Shown: one piece after another, positions 37,574 to 45,847 of the stretch
Numbering within the stretch: position 1 is the stretch's first letter
How the letters are laid out: each line of letters begins with the position of its first letter
Assembly (NCBI GenBank): GCA_963663135.2
Contig: CAXXRM010000002.1
Location: 310,001 to 374,000 of the forward strand
Length of the DNA stretch: 64,000 bases
DNA from: Io17-Chloro-G2 sp963663135
Lineage (GTDB): Bacteria > Chloroflexota > Dehalococcoidia > Lucifugimonadales > UBA3495
Direction of reading: 5' to 3'
Program-made: the position numbers and the translations under genes
The notes under the pieces: generated by a model
The model's input: the letters and a program-made list of their open reading frames with translations, nothing else
Told to the model about the DNA's origin: nothing
Database searches by the model: none

Positions 37574-37854
37574 TCAGGCCAGACTCCGCCACAAAGAGCG
37601 TCACCCTCACCGGAGTTAGACTGACCGGTTTGGGTGGCGCCCACTTACCATCCACCTTTCGGCTATGTCCTCTTTGGAATTGGTGCTGTCCTGACCGGGT
37701 CCACGTTCGGTGTCGATTCCGTCGGCTACCCTAGCTTTTGCCGTTACGATTCATCCGCTAATTGTGGACAAAGGTGGCCGGGCAAGGCTACCATGCACCC
37801 ATAGATGACAGTAATATCCTCATCACCCGAGAATCGATGACGAAGGAGGACGAG

Positions 37855-39531
37855 ATGCCTGAATTCGATCTAGTTATCCGGGGCGGAACCATAGTCGACG
37901 GTACCGGAATCCCTCGGTACCGCGCCGACCTGGCCATCAAGGACGGACGGGTCGCAATGATCAGCGGCAGGATCTCCGGGGGCGGAGCCAAGGAACTGGA
38001 TGCCAGCGGCCACATTGTGGCCCCGGGCGCCGTCGATCTGCATACCCACTATGACGCGCAACTGAACTGGGACCCTTACGCAACTCTGTCCGGTTGGTTT
38101 GGCGTGACCTCTTTGACCATAGGCCAGTGCGGTTTCGGCTTTGCTCCGACCAGGCCGGAAGACCGGGACCTGAACATGCGGATGATGAACCGCATTGAGG
38201 CTATCCCCTTGGAATCAATGCGGCTGGGCATGCGTTGGGACTGGGAAACCTTCCCCGAGTACATGGACAGCCTGGACCGTCAGGGTCTCGGCGTAAACGT
38301 CGGTGCGTTGATACCCTTTTCACCCCTGCGAGGCTACGTCCTGGGGATGATTCCGGCCCGGGAACGGACCTCGGTAACGCCCGGCGAACTGGACCAGATG
38401 AAACAGATTGTTTTTGAATCGATGAAGGCCGGGGCCTTTGGTATTTCCGCAGACAAAAATATGGAGGACCGGCCGGAGGATGGCAGTTGGCTCCCCAGCC
38501 ACGTGGCTTCAAAAGAGGAGTACATGGCCCTGGCTCAGGTCCTGGGACAGTTCGGCGTGGGGCACATCGGTTGGACCATCGGTATCTCCGACGACCGGGC
38601 CGATCAGAGGGCGATGTTGGCGGAGATGGTCCGGATGAGCGGTCGTCCCCTGCACGTCGTGTTGGGTGATGACGAGGGGTTCGAGTGGTTGAAGGAGGTC
38701 CGGGCCGAGGGGTTGCCGGTGCTGGCCCAACAGGGAGCGGTCCCCACCGATGCCGAGTTCAAGTTGTCGGAGTACAACCTTTTCGACTACATGCCCAACT
38801 GGGTCCAACCCCTGGTCGGCTCCAGGGAAGAGCGTATTGCCAAGCTGTCCGAGGATGGCGTGCGGGTAGGTATGAAGCGGGATGTGGAGGAGCGGCCCAA
38901 CGCCCGGACAGATTGGGCGCGGGTTATAGTGGTGGAAGTTGCCCAAGACCGCAACACCAAATATGCCGGCATGACGATTGCCGAAATCGCTGAGGCCGAC
39001 GGCAAACATCCGGTGGACGCTTTCCTGGACCTGGCGTTGGATGAAGACCTGGAAACCGAGTTCAGCCATCCGGCGGCCCCACAGGGAGACGAGGCCAGGG
39101 CAGACAGGATACTGAACCCGTACACCCATGTCTCGGTCTCTGATGGCGGCGCCCACACCAGGTTCCTGACCAACAGCACCTGGCCGGTGTACTTCTTGGC
39201 CCACTGGGTCCGGGACAGCGGCCTGATGAGTTTGGAGCAGGGGCACCAGAAAATCAGCGCCTACCCCGCCTGGTTCGCCGATTTCAAAAACCGGGGCACC
39301 CTGCGGGTCGGTGATTGGGCCGACATAATAGTCTATGACCTTGACGAACTGGGGTTCTTGTATGACAAGCCACGGTTTGACACCGACTTCCCCGGTGGGG
39401 AGCGGCGGCTGGTACAGAAGCCTACCGGGCTGAGGTATACTCTGGTCAACGGGACGGTTACCTTTGAAGGGACCAACTGCACGGGAGCCCTGCCCGGCAA
39501 ACTGTTGCGGAGTTACGATATGGTTGGTTAA
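37855..39531 (+). CDS. N-acyl-D-amino-acid deacylase (D-aminoacylase) family
   Basis: A 558-residue amidohydrolase. The beta sandwich start is MPEFDLVIRGGTIVDGTGIP. The metal motif is PGAVDLHTHYDAQLNWDPYA. Family blocks ITIGQCGFGFAPTRPED, GAFGISADKNMED and SDGGAHTRFL follow, and the C-terminal sandwich has GTLRVGDWADIIVYD. It should cleave the acyl group from N-acyl-D-amino acids or related dipeptides in the cytoplasm. ATG 37855 is chosen because GAAGGAGG precedes it; the frame is open 31 codons further up. It faces the binding-protein cluster across a shared terminator, which suggests linked uptake and hydrolysis. Confidence 0.9.
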   Translation: MPEFDLVIRGGTIVDGTGIPRYRADLAIKDGRVAMISGRISGGGAKELDASGHIVAPGAVDLHTHYDAQLNWDPYATLSGWFGVTSLTIGQCGFGFAPTRPEDRDLNMRMMNRIEAIPLESMRLGMRWDWETFPEYMDSLDRQGLGVNVGALIPFSPLRGYVLGMIPARERTSVTPGELDQMKQIVFESMKAGAFGISADKNMEDRPEDGSWLPSHVASKEEYMALAQVLGQFGVGHIGWTIGISDDRADQRAMLAEMVRMSGRPLHVVLGDDEGFEWLKEVRAEGLPVLAQQGAVPTDAEFKLSEYNLFDYMPNWVQPLVGSREERIAKLSEDGVRVGMKRDVEERPNARTDWARVIVVEVAQDRNTKYAGMTIAEIAEADGKHPVDAFLDLALDEDLETEFSHPAAPQGDEARADRILNPYTHVSVSDGGAHTRFLTNSTWPVYFLAHWVRDSGLMSLEQGHQKISAYPAWFADFKNRGTLRVGDWADIIVYDLDELGFLYDKPRFDTDFPGGERRLVQKPTGLRYTLVNGTVTFEGTNCTGALPGKLLRSYDMVG

Positions 39532-39570
39532 TCGCCGCTTCTGCCCCGGAGTCCACGGCGGTGAAACAAC

Positions 39571-39598
39571 TACGCCCCACCGAATTCGGTGGGGCGTA
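39571..39598. terminator. Bidirectional terminator hairpin
   Basis: A perfect 28-bp palindrome (each half TACGCCCCACCGAA) lies between the convergent D-aminoacylase and binding-protein genes. It is followed rightward by TTCTTT and leftward by GTTGTTT. Confidence 0.75.
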
Positions 39599-39667
39599 TT
39601 CTTTGCGTGGCGATCCCGCTTGGCGGGAGGGGTTATTCAGGCCTGGGGCCAGACTGGAGTGGTGGCC

Positions 39668-41566
39668 CTATTTGCAGCCGTTTTCGTCGGGACATTCGGC
39701 GTCCGGGTCCCACCAGATCTGGTCCCACGAGTGGACCAACTGGATGGACGTGGGGACGTGATACCCCTGGATGCGGTAGTCCATGAGGCCGCCCTGGTCG
39801 TATCGCAACAAGGGAACTACGTGGCTGTTCCCTTCGTGGAGGATGTCCAGTATTTCCTTGAACATAGCCTGGCGTTTTACAACGTCGATTTCCCTGGCCT
39901 GAGACTCCAACAGCTCGTCCAGCCGGGGGTCGGACCAGTTGTCGGGGTTTTTCAGGATGTTCTGGAGGAAGTGCTGGTCCAGGTTGTCGGCAGCATCGGG
40001 GATGATTGTCGCCGCCGTGTTGTGGCTCATGTTAAGTTCAGACTCCCCCAACCTCTGCATGTTGGCGGCAGTATCCACCAAGTCGATTGTGACCTCGACC
40101 CCGATGTTTTTCCTCAGTTGCTCGGCGAATATTTCGGACTGTTGCACGGTAAGGGTTGACGTGGAAGCGTTGAGACGTACCTCCAAGCCATCGCCGTGCC
40201 CGGCGGCAGCCAAGAGTTCCTTTGCTTCGGCGTAATCGTCGCCTCGGTCCGCGGATGGTCCGTAGCCGGGACGCGTTGCCAGTTCGTCCACCGGTGTTAC
40301 GAGGACGCCACCAACAGATCCTACGCCGAAGTAGTTGGGCCGTCCGAAGCACCTGCCGTAGTCATTGTTGCAAAAGAGAATTTGTGCTGCTTCTTCCCGG
40401 TCGATACCCAGATGGATGGCGCGCCTGACCCTGGCGTCATCGAATGGGGGCTTGTTGGTGTGCAAGATTAGAACCGATCCCGAACCATTTTCGAGGGTCA
40501 AGGCTCGTACCCTGCCATTGGTATCCTCCTGGACTTGGAACACGTCATTGGGCCGGTAGCCGGAACTCAACGGACCCTCGGTCATATATATCTGACCTAC
40601 CTTCAACGAGCTGTACACTCGCGGCAAGCTACGGCCAATGACGTTGAACTTCAAACCGTCCATGAACGGGCGGCCGGCGCCGAAGTAGTTGGGGTTGCGT
40701 TCGTACTCAAACACTACGTTGGGCTCGAATGTCTTGAGGATCCAAGGGCCGGAGCCAATCAGGCCGAACGCAAGGTTAGCCTCGTCCTGGCTCAGCGGCT
40801 CGGCGTTGTGCCGGGCATACATCTTCATGTAATCGGTAGACATGTTGGGCAGGAACGTGGCGGCCGGGAACTTGAGGGGCACCTTGACTGTTTTGTCGTC
40901 CACTGCCGTGGCAGTGCCACGCTCGTAGTAGGTGCTGAGCACCCGCGTCCGGGACCGGACGGCATCCGGGTCTGTGATCCGGTCCAGGGAGTAGACAATG
41001 TCGTCCGCGGTGACCGGTTGGCCATCGCTCCAGGCGGCATCGTGTAGTCTGAAAGTGTATTCGTCGCCGGTGGCGTTGATGTCCCATCCGCGGGCCAGGT
41101 CACCGACAATTTCGCTGGGGCTGACCGGGTTGAAGCGGGTCAACTGGCTGAATTGGGGAGCGGTTGGTATAAGGGCCGAGAAAAGGTTGCCGGCGAAGTG
41201 GGCGTCCCACGCGCCGGGGTTGTTTCTGGCGCCAATCTCCAATATCGTGTCGGACTGTTTGCCGCTCCTGACCCAGGCGGGTTTGATCGGGAAGTTGAAC
41301 GTTTCGCCCTTGACCACTTCCATGGAAAGCGCTTCGGAAGTGGGCAAAGGGGTGGCGACTACTAGCTTCACTTCTTCTTGGGTCACCTCTACGGGGACCA
41401 CCTTGGTAATTTCGGTTTCGGTCACAACTTCAACTTGTTTGGTGACCTCTCTGACAATGGTCTCCGGTTCGGCGGTCGTGGAGCCACAGGCGGCCGCGAA
41501 TGCCAGGGCCAAAATCAGTGGAACAACTACCAGAATTTTTGAGGTCCGGAACCAGGGTCGCAACAT
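39668..41566 (-). CDS. Family 5 ABC substrate-binding lipoprotein, paralogue 1
   Basis: A peptide/nickel-type (SBP_bac_5) solute-binding lipoprotein. The signal peptide ends at AAACGSTTAEPETIVREV. A hydrophilic Val/Glu-rich stalk (VTKQVEVVTETEITKVVP) precedes the binding lobes (ALIPTAPQFSQLTRFNPVSP, WSDGQPVTADDIVYSLDRIT, FGLIGSGPWILKTFEPNVVF, NAATIIPDAADNLDQHFLQ-like). It ends with a conserved pair of Cys (AECPDENGCK). ATG 41566 has GAGGAG upstream; eight codons further up are less likely. It is the promoter-distal member but has its own promoter and leader. No permease or ATPase lies in the window. Ligand unknown. Confidence 0.9.
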   Translation of the reverse strand: MLRPWFRTSKILVVVPLILALAFAAACGSTTAEPETIVREVTKQVEVVTETEITKVVPVEVTQEEVKLVVATPLPTSEALSMEVVKGETFNFPIKPAWVRSGKQSDTILEIGARNNPGAWDAHFAGNLFSALIPTAPQFSQLTRFNPVSPSEIVGDLARGWDINATGDEYTFRLHDAAWSDGQPVTADDIVYSLDRITDPDAVRSRTRVLSTYYERGTATAVDDKTVKVPLKFPAATFLPNMSTDYMKMYARHNAEPLSQDEANLAFGLIGSGPWILKTFEPNVVFEYERNPNYFGAGRPFMDGLKFNVIGRSLPRVYSSLKVGQIYMTEGPLSSGYRPNDVFQVQEDTNGRVRALTLENGSGSVLILHTNKPPFDDARVRRAIHLGIDREEAAQILFCNNDYGRCFGRPNYFGVGSVGGVLVTPVDELATRPGYGPSADRGDDYAEAKELLAAAGHGDGLEVRLNASTSTLTVQQSEIFAEQLRKNIGVEVTIDLVDTAANMQRLGESELNMSHNTAATIIPDAADNLDQHFLQNILKNPDNWSDPRLDELLESQAREIDVVKRQAMFKEILDILHEGNSHVVPLLRYDQGGLMDYRIQGYHVPTSIQLVHSWDQIWWDPDAECPDENGCK

Positions 41567-41639
41567 CGTTTCTCCTCTTAATGTATCCAACCAACACAGG
41601 CGCTTGTGGAGTTAACCTCACAACCACCGTGAAACCAAC

Positions 41640-41690
41640 GGGTTGCCTGATACGCTGCCGGGTCCAATCCGAGTCTGAACCCGGGCAACG
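41640..41690 (-). promoter_or_regulatory. Conserved leader RNA element, copy 1
   Basis: A block shared with 47821-47873 (cctga.acgctgccgg...cgag.ttgaa.cc.ggca in plus-strand order). It ends 73 bases before the start codon, the same spacing as in paralogue 4. The ends can pair (TTGCC with GGCAA; CCGGGT with ACCCGG). It is probably a structured leader. Confidence 0.5.
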
Positions 41691-41744
41691 CGCCGCCGCA
41701 ACATAAACATCGGCCCAAAGGCGAACCTCAAGGCCGTTGGCAAA

Positions 41745-41772
41745 TGTATACCGCACCTAACACCTATGTCAA
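41745..41772 (-). promoter_or_regulatory. Sigma70-type promoter of binding protein 1
   Basis: Minus strand TTGACA (41767-41772), 16-bp spacer, TATACA (41745-41750). The -35 and following bases, TTGACATAGGT, are identical to those of the promoter at 47924-47951. Confidence 0.7.
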
Positions 41773-41887
41773 CATATCTGAGTAACCTGAATTCCCCGCG
41801 TAAAGGGGAGCCTTCCATAAATCCCTGGGCAAGGATATGTGTGTCCCTGCGGCGTTATGCGAACGCGTCGCGACCCGGCAAAAACCA

Positions 41888-41913
41888 ACGCCCCACCAAA
41901 TTTGGTGGGGCGT
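41888..41913 (-). terminator. Terminator after binding-protein operon 4-3-2
   Basis: A perfect 26-bp palindrome (half ACGCCCCACCAAA) followed on the minus strand by TTGGTTTTTG. It ends the unit that contains paralogues 4, 3 and 2. Its arms differ little from the hairpin at 39571. Confidence 0.75.
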
Positions 41914-41989
41914 CTTCTTTGCTTTAGAACCCGGTTAACGGGAAGTGTTATTTAACCCAGAAGCTTGGCCGGCGCGGCAGGGCGTTTCC

Positions 41990-43888
41990 TTACTGACAGC
42001 CCTTTTCGTCGGGACACTCGGCGTCCGCGTCCCACCAGACCTGGTCCCAAGAGTGGATTAACTGGATGGATGTGGGGACGTGATACCCTTGGATCCGGTA
42101 GTCCATCAGGCCGCCCTGGTCAAACCGCACGAGCGGGACCACGTGGCTTTCTCCCTTGTGGAGGATTTCCACCATTTCCCGGAAAATCTCCTGGCGCTTG
42201 CCGGCGTCGATCTCTCTTGACTGGGCCGCCAGCAACTCGTCCATCCTGGAATCGGACCAATTGTTCGGGTTCTTCAAGATGTTCTGCAAGAAATGCTGGT
42301 TAATGTTGTCCGCAGCGTCGGGGATGATCGTCGCCGCCGTGTTTTGTGTTATGTGGTGTGATGATTCTCTCAACCGCTGCATGTTGGCCGCGGTATCCAC
42401 TGCATCGATTTTTATGTCTATTCCGACGTTTCTCCTCAGTTGCTCGGTTGCTAATTCGGCCTGTTTCACGGTTGTGGCCTGGTTACCACTGTTCAGGCGC
42501 ACCTCGATGCCATCGGGGTACCCGGCCTCCGTCAGGAGCCTTTTTGCCTCGGCGTAGTCGTCGGCTCTGTCGTCGGACGGGCCGTATCCGGGGCGCTTGG
42601 CCAGGTCTTCCGGCGTTTCCACCGGGACGCCACCGACGGATCCAATGGCGAAATGATTTGGCCCGCCGAAACACTGGCCATAATCATTCCGGCAGTAAAG
42701 AACATCTACTATCTCCGCCCGATCGATTCCCAGGTAGAAGGCGCGCCGGACTCTCGGGTCGTCGAAGGGGGGTTGGTTGGTGTGCAAGATGAAAACCGAA
42801 CCCGAGCCATTCTTTAGAGTCAGGGCCCGCACACGCCCATTAGTGTCTTCCTGAGTTCGGAACACGTCCTCGGGGCGGTAGCCGGAACTCAACGGACCCT
42901 CGGTCGAAAAGATCTGGCCTACTTGCAGCGAGCTGTAGACCCGTTGATAACTGGTGCCAACAATATTGAACCGCAAGCCAGCCATGAACGGGCGCCCGGC
43001 GCCGAAGTAGTTGGGGTTGCGCTCGTACTCGAACACCACGTTGGGCTCGAATTTCGTGAGAATCCAGGGGCCGGACCCAATCAGGCCAAATGCAAGGTTC
43101 GCCTCGTCCTGGGTCAACGGCTCGGCGTTGTGCCGGGCGTACATCTTCATGTAGTCGGTGGACAGGTTGGGCAGGAACGTGGCCGCCGGGAACTTGAGGG
43201 GCACCCTTACGGTTTTGTCGTCTATGGCCTCGGCGGTGCCGCGCTCATAGAAGTCGGAAAGGACCCTGGTCCGGGACCGGATGGCGTCGGGGTCGGTAAT
43301 CCGGTCCAGGGAGTACACAATGTCGTCGGCGGTAACCGGCATTCCATCGGTCCAGGTGGCATCGTGAAGCCGGAAGGTGTACTCGGTGCCGTCGGGGCTG
43401 ATGTCCCACCCGCGGGCCAGGTCACCCACAATCTCGGGAGGATTAACCGGGTTGTAACGGGTCAATTGGCTGAACTGGGGAGCGGTTGGCACCAGGGCCG
43501 AGAAAAGGTTGCCGGCGTAGTGAGCGTCCCAAGCCCCGGGGTTGCTCCGTTTTCCAATTTCCAGCACCGTGTCGGACATTTTCCCCTTCCGGACCCAGGC
43601 GGGTTTGATCGGGAAGTTAAAGCTTTCGCCCTTGATCACTTCCATAGAAACCGCTTCGAGGGTGGGGAGAGGAGTGGCGACAACCATCTTCACTTCCTCT
43701 TGGGTTACCTCTATGGGGACCACCTTCGTGACATTGACTTCGGTCACAACTTCAACCTGTTTGGTGACCTCTCTTACAATGGTCTCCGGTTCGGCGGTGG
43801 TGGAACCGCAAGCAACGGCGAACACAACGGCCAACACCAGCGGGAAAGTCACCAGGATTCTTGATGTTCGGAACCAAGGTCGCAACAT
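41990..43888 (-). CDS. Family 5 ABC substrate-binding lipoprotein, paralogue 2
   Basis: The same architecture as its neighbours: signal peptide (MLRPWFRTSRILVTFPLVLA), lipobox VACGS, Val-rich stalk (VTKQVEVVTEVNVTKVVPIE), two binding lobes, and C-terminal CPDEKGCQ. The segment from RVRRAFYLGIDRAEIVDVLY to the end is almost identical to paralogue 3, while the middle part differs more, as seen after gene conversion. The ATG has GAGGAGGAACGACA upstream. It begins 30 bp after paralogue 3, so it is the last gene of a three-gene unit. Substrate unknown; peptides or opine-like compounds are typical of the family. Confidence 0.9.
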   Translation of the reverse strand: MLRPWFRTSRILVTFPLVLAVVFAVACGSTTAEPETIVREVTKQVEVVTEVNVTKVVPIEVTQEEVKMVVATPLPTLEAVSMEVIKGESFNFPIKPAWVRKGKMSDTVLEIGKRSNPGAWDAHYAGNLFSALVPTAPQFSQLTRYNPVNPPEIVGDLARGWDISPDGTEYTFRLHDATWTDGMPVTADDIVYSLDRITDPDAIRSRTRVLSDFYERGTAEAIDDKTVRVPLKFPAATFLPNLSTDYMKMYARHNAEPLTQDEANLAFGLIGSGPWILTKFEPNVVFEYERNPNYFGAGRPFMAGLRFNIVGTSYQRVYSSLQVGQIFSTEGPLSSGYRPEDVFRTQEDTNGRVRALTLKNGSGSVFILHTNQPPFDDPRVRRAFYLGIDRAEIVDVLYCRNDYGQCFGGPNHFAIGSVGGVPVETPEDLAKRPGYGPSDDRADDYAEAKRLLTEAGYPDGIEVRLNSGNQATTVKQAELATEQLRRNVGIDIKIDAVDTAANMQRLRESSHHITQNTAATIIPDAADNINQHFLQNILKNPNNWSDSRMDELLAAQSREIDAGKRQEIFREMVEILHKGESHVVPLVRFDQGGLMDYRIQGYHVPTSIQLIHSWDQVWWDADAECPDEKGCQ

Positions 43889-43918
43889 TGTCGTTCCTCC
43901 TCATTGGCGCGGGCGGCG

Positions 43919-45817
43919 TTAATTACAGCCCTTTTCGTCGGGGCACTCAGCGTCCGCGTCCCACCAAATCTGGTCCCAAGAGTGGACCAACTGGATGGAA
44001 GTGGGGACGTGATACCCCTGGATCCGGTAGTCCATCAGGCCGCCCTGGTCGAACCGCACCAGCGGGACCACGTGGCTTTCTCCCTTGTGGAGGATTTCCA
44101 CCATTTCCTGGAAGACCTCCTGGCGCTTGCCAGCGTCGATCTCTCTCGACTGGGCCGCCAACAACTCGTCCATCCTGGAATCGGACCAATTGTTCGGGTT
44201 CTTCAAGATGTTTTGCAAGAAATGCTGGTTAATGTTGTCCGCAGCGTCGGGAATGATCGTCGCCGCCGTGTTTTGTGTTATGTGGTGTGATGATTCTCTC
44301 AACCGTTGCATGTTGGCCGCGTTATCCACTGCATCGATTTTTACGTCTATTCCGACGTTTCTCCTCAGTTGCTCGGTTGCTAATTCGGCCTGTTTCACGG
44401 TTGTGGCTGCGTTACCACTGTTCAGGCGCACCTCAATTCCATCGGGGTACCCGGCCTCCGTCAGGAGCCTTTTTGCCTCGGCGTAGTCGTCGGCTCGGTC
44501 GTCGGACGGGCCGTATCCGGGGCGCTGTGCGAGGTCTTCCGGCGTTTCCACTGGGATGCCACCGACGGATCCAATGGCGAAATGGTTTGGCCCGCCGAAA
44601 CACTGGCCATAATCATTCCGGCAGTAAAGAACATCTACTATCTCTGCCCTATCGATTCCCAGATAGAAGGCGCGCCGGACTCTCGGGTCGTCGAAGGGGG
44701 GTTGGTTGGTGTGCAAGATGAAAACCGAACCCGAGCCATTCTTTAGCGTCAGGGCCCTTATACGTCCATTGGTGTCTTCTTGGACCTGGAACACATCTTC
44801 GGGGCGATAGCCGGAACTGAGTGGACCCTCGGTTGAAAAGATCTGGCCTACTTGGAGTGAACTGTAGACCCGTTGGTAACTGCGCCCGATGATATTGAAT
44901 TTCAAGCCGCCCAGGAAGGGTCGGCCGGCGCCGAAGTAGTTGGGGTTGCGTTCGTACTCGAACACCACGTTGGGCTCGAAATTCTTGAGAATCCATGCGC
45001 CGGACCCGATCAGACCGAACGCGAGATTGGCCTCGTCCTGGGTCAACGGCTCGGCGTTGTGCCGGGCGTACATCTTCATGTAATCGGTAGACATGTTGGG
45101 CAGGAAGGTGGCCGCCGGGAACTTGAGGGGCACCCTTACGGTTTTGTCGTCGATAGCCTCGGCGGTGCCGCGTTCATAGAAGTCGGAAAGGACCCTGGTC
45201 CTGGACCGGATGGCGTCGGGGTCTGTAATCCGGTCCAGGGAGTACACGATGTCGTCGGCGGTGACCGGCATTCCATCGGTCCAGGTGGCATCGTGAAGCC
45301 GGAAGGTGTACTCGGAGCCGTCGGGGCTGATGTCCCACCCGCGAGCCAGGTCACCCACAATCTCACTGGGGTTGGCCGGGTTGAAGCGGGTCAATTGGCT
45401 GAATTGGGGAGCGGTCGGCACCAGTGCCGTGAAAAGGTTGCCGGCGTAGTGGGCGTCCCACGCTCCGGGGTTGTTTCTGGCGCCGAAATCCAACACCATG
45501 TCGGACACTTTGCCTCCCCGGACCCAGGCGGGTTTGATCGGGAAGTTGAAGCTAGCGCCCTTGGTCACTTCCATGGAAACCGCTTCGGAAGTGGGTAAAG
45601 GAGTGGCGACAACCACCTTCACTTCCTCTTGGGTCACCTCTACGGGTATCACCTTGGTGACTTCGGTTTCGGTGACAACTTCAACCTGTTTGGTTACCTC
45701 TCTTACGATGGTCTCCGGTTCAGCGGTGGTGGAACCGCAAGCGACGGCGAACACTACGGCCAACACCAGCGGAAAAATCACCAGGATTCTTGATGTTCGG
45801 AACCAAGGTCGCAGCAT
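43919..45817 (-). CDS. Family 5 ABC substrate-binding lipoprotein, paralogue 3
   Basis: The middle gene of the three-gene unit, 30 bp from each neighbour. Signal peptide MLRPWFRTSRILVIFPLVLA, lipobox VACGS, stalk VTKQVEVVTETEVTKVIPVE. Binding-lobe blocks include WTDGMPVTADDIVYSLDRIT and IRSRTRVLSDFYERGTAEAI, both shared with paralogue 2. It ends CPDEKGCN. The start is placed at ATG 45817, with GAGGAGG seven bases away; an ATG two codons earlier is too close to that site. As with the others there is no transporter partner in the window, so the proteins may share a permease encoded elsewhere. Confidence 0.9.
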   Translation of the reverse strand: MLRPWFRTSRILVIFPLVLAVVFAVACGSTTAEPETIVREVTKQVEVVTETEVTKVIPVEVTQEEVKVVVATPLPTSEAVSMEVTKGASFNFPIKPAWVRGGKVSDMVLDFGARNNPGAWDAHYAGNLFTALVPTAPQFSQLTRFNPANPSEIVGDLARGWDISPDGSEYTFRLHDATWTDGMPVTADDIVYSLDRITDPDAIRSRTRVLSDFYERGTAEAIDDKTVRVPLKFPAATFLPNMSTDYMKMYARHNAEPLTQDEANLAFGLIGSGAWILKNFEPNVVFEYERNPNYFGAGRPFLGGLKFNIIGRSYQRVYSSLQVGQIFSTEGPLSSGYRPEDVFQVQEDTNGRIRALTLKNGSGSVFILHTNQPPFDDPRVRRAFYLGIDRAEIVDVLYCRNDYGQCFGGPNHFAIGSVGGIPVETPEDLAQRPGYGPSDDRADDYAEAKRLLTEAGYPDGIEVRLNSGNAATTVKQAELATEQLRRNVGIDVKIDAVDNAANMQRLRESSHHITQNTAATIIPDAADNINQHFLQNILKNPNNWSDSRMDELLAAQSREIDAGKRQEVFQEMVEILHKGESHVVPLVRFDQGGLMDYRIQGYHVPTSIQLVHSWDQIWWDADAECPDEKGCN

Positions 45818-45847
45818 TGGCATTCCTCCTCGGAGGCGTTGGCGGCG

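Noticed and set aside
40535..41615. Plus-strand ORFs over the binding-protein genes (and similar ones at 42923-43864 and 44873-45598)
   Set aside because: They are antisense shadows that recur in the same place in each paralogue.
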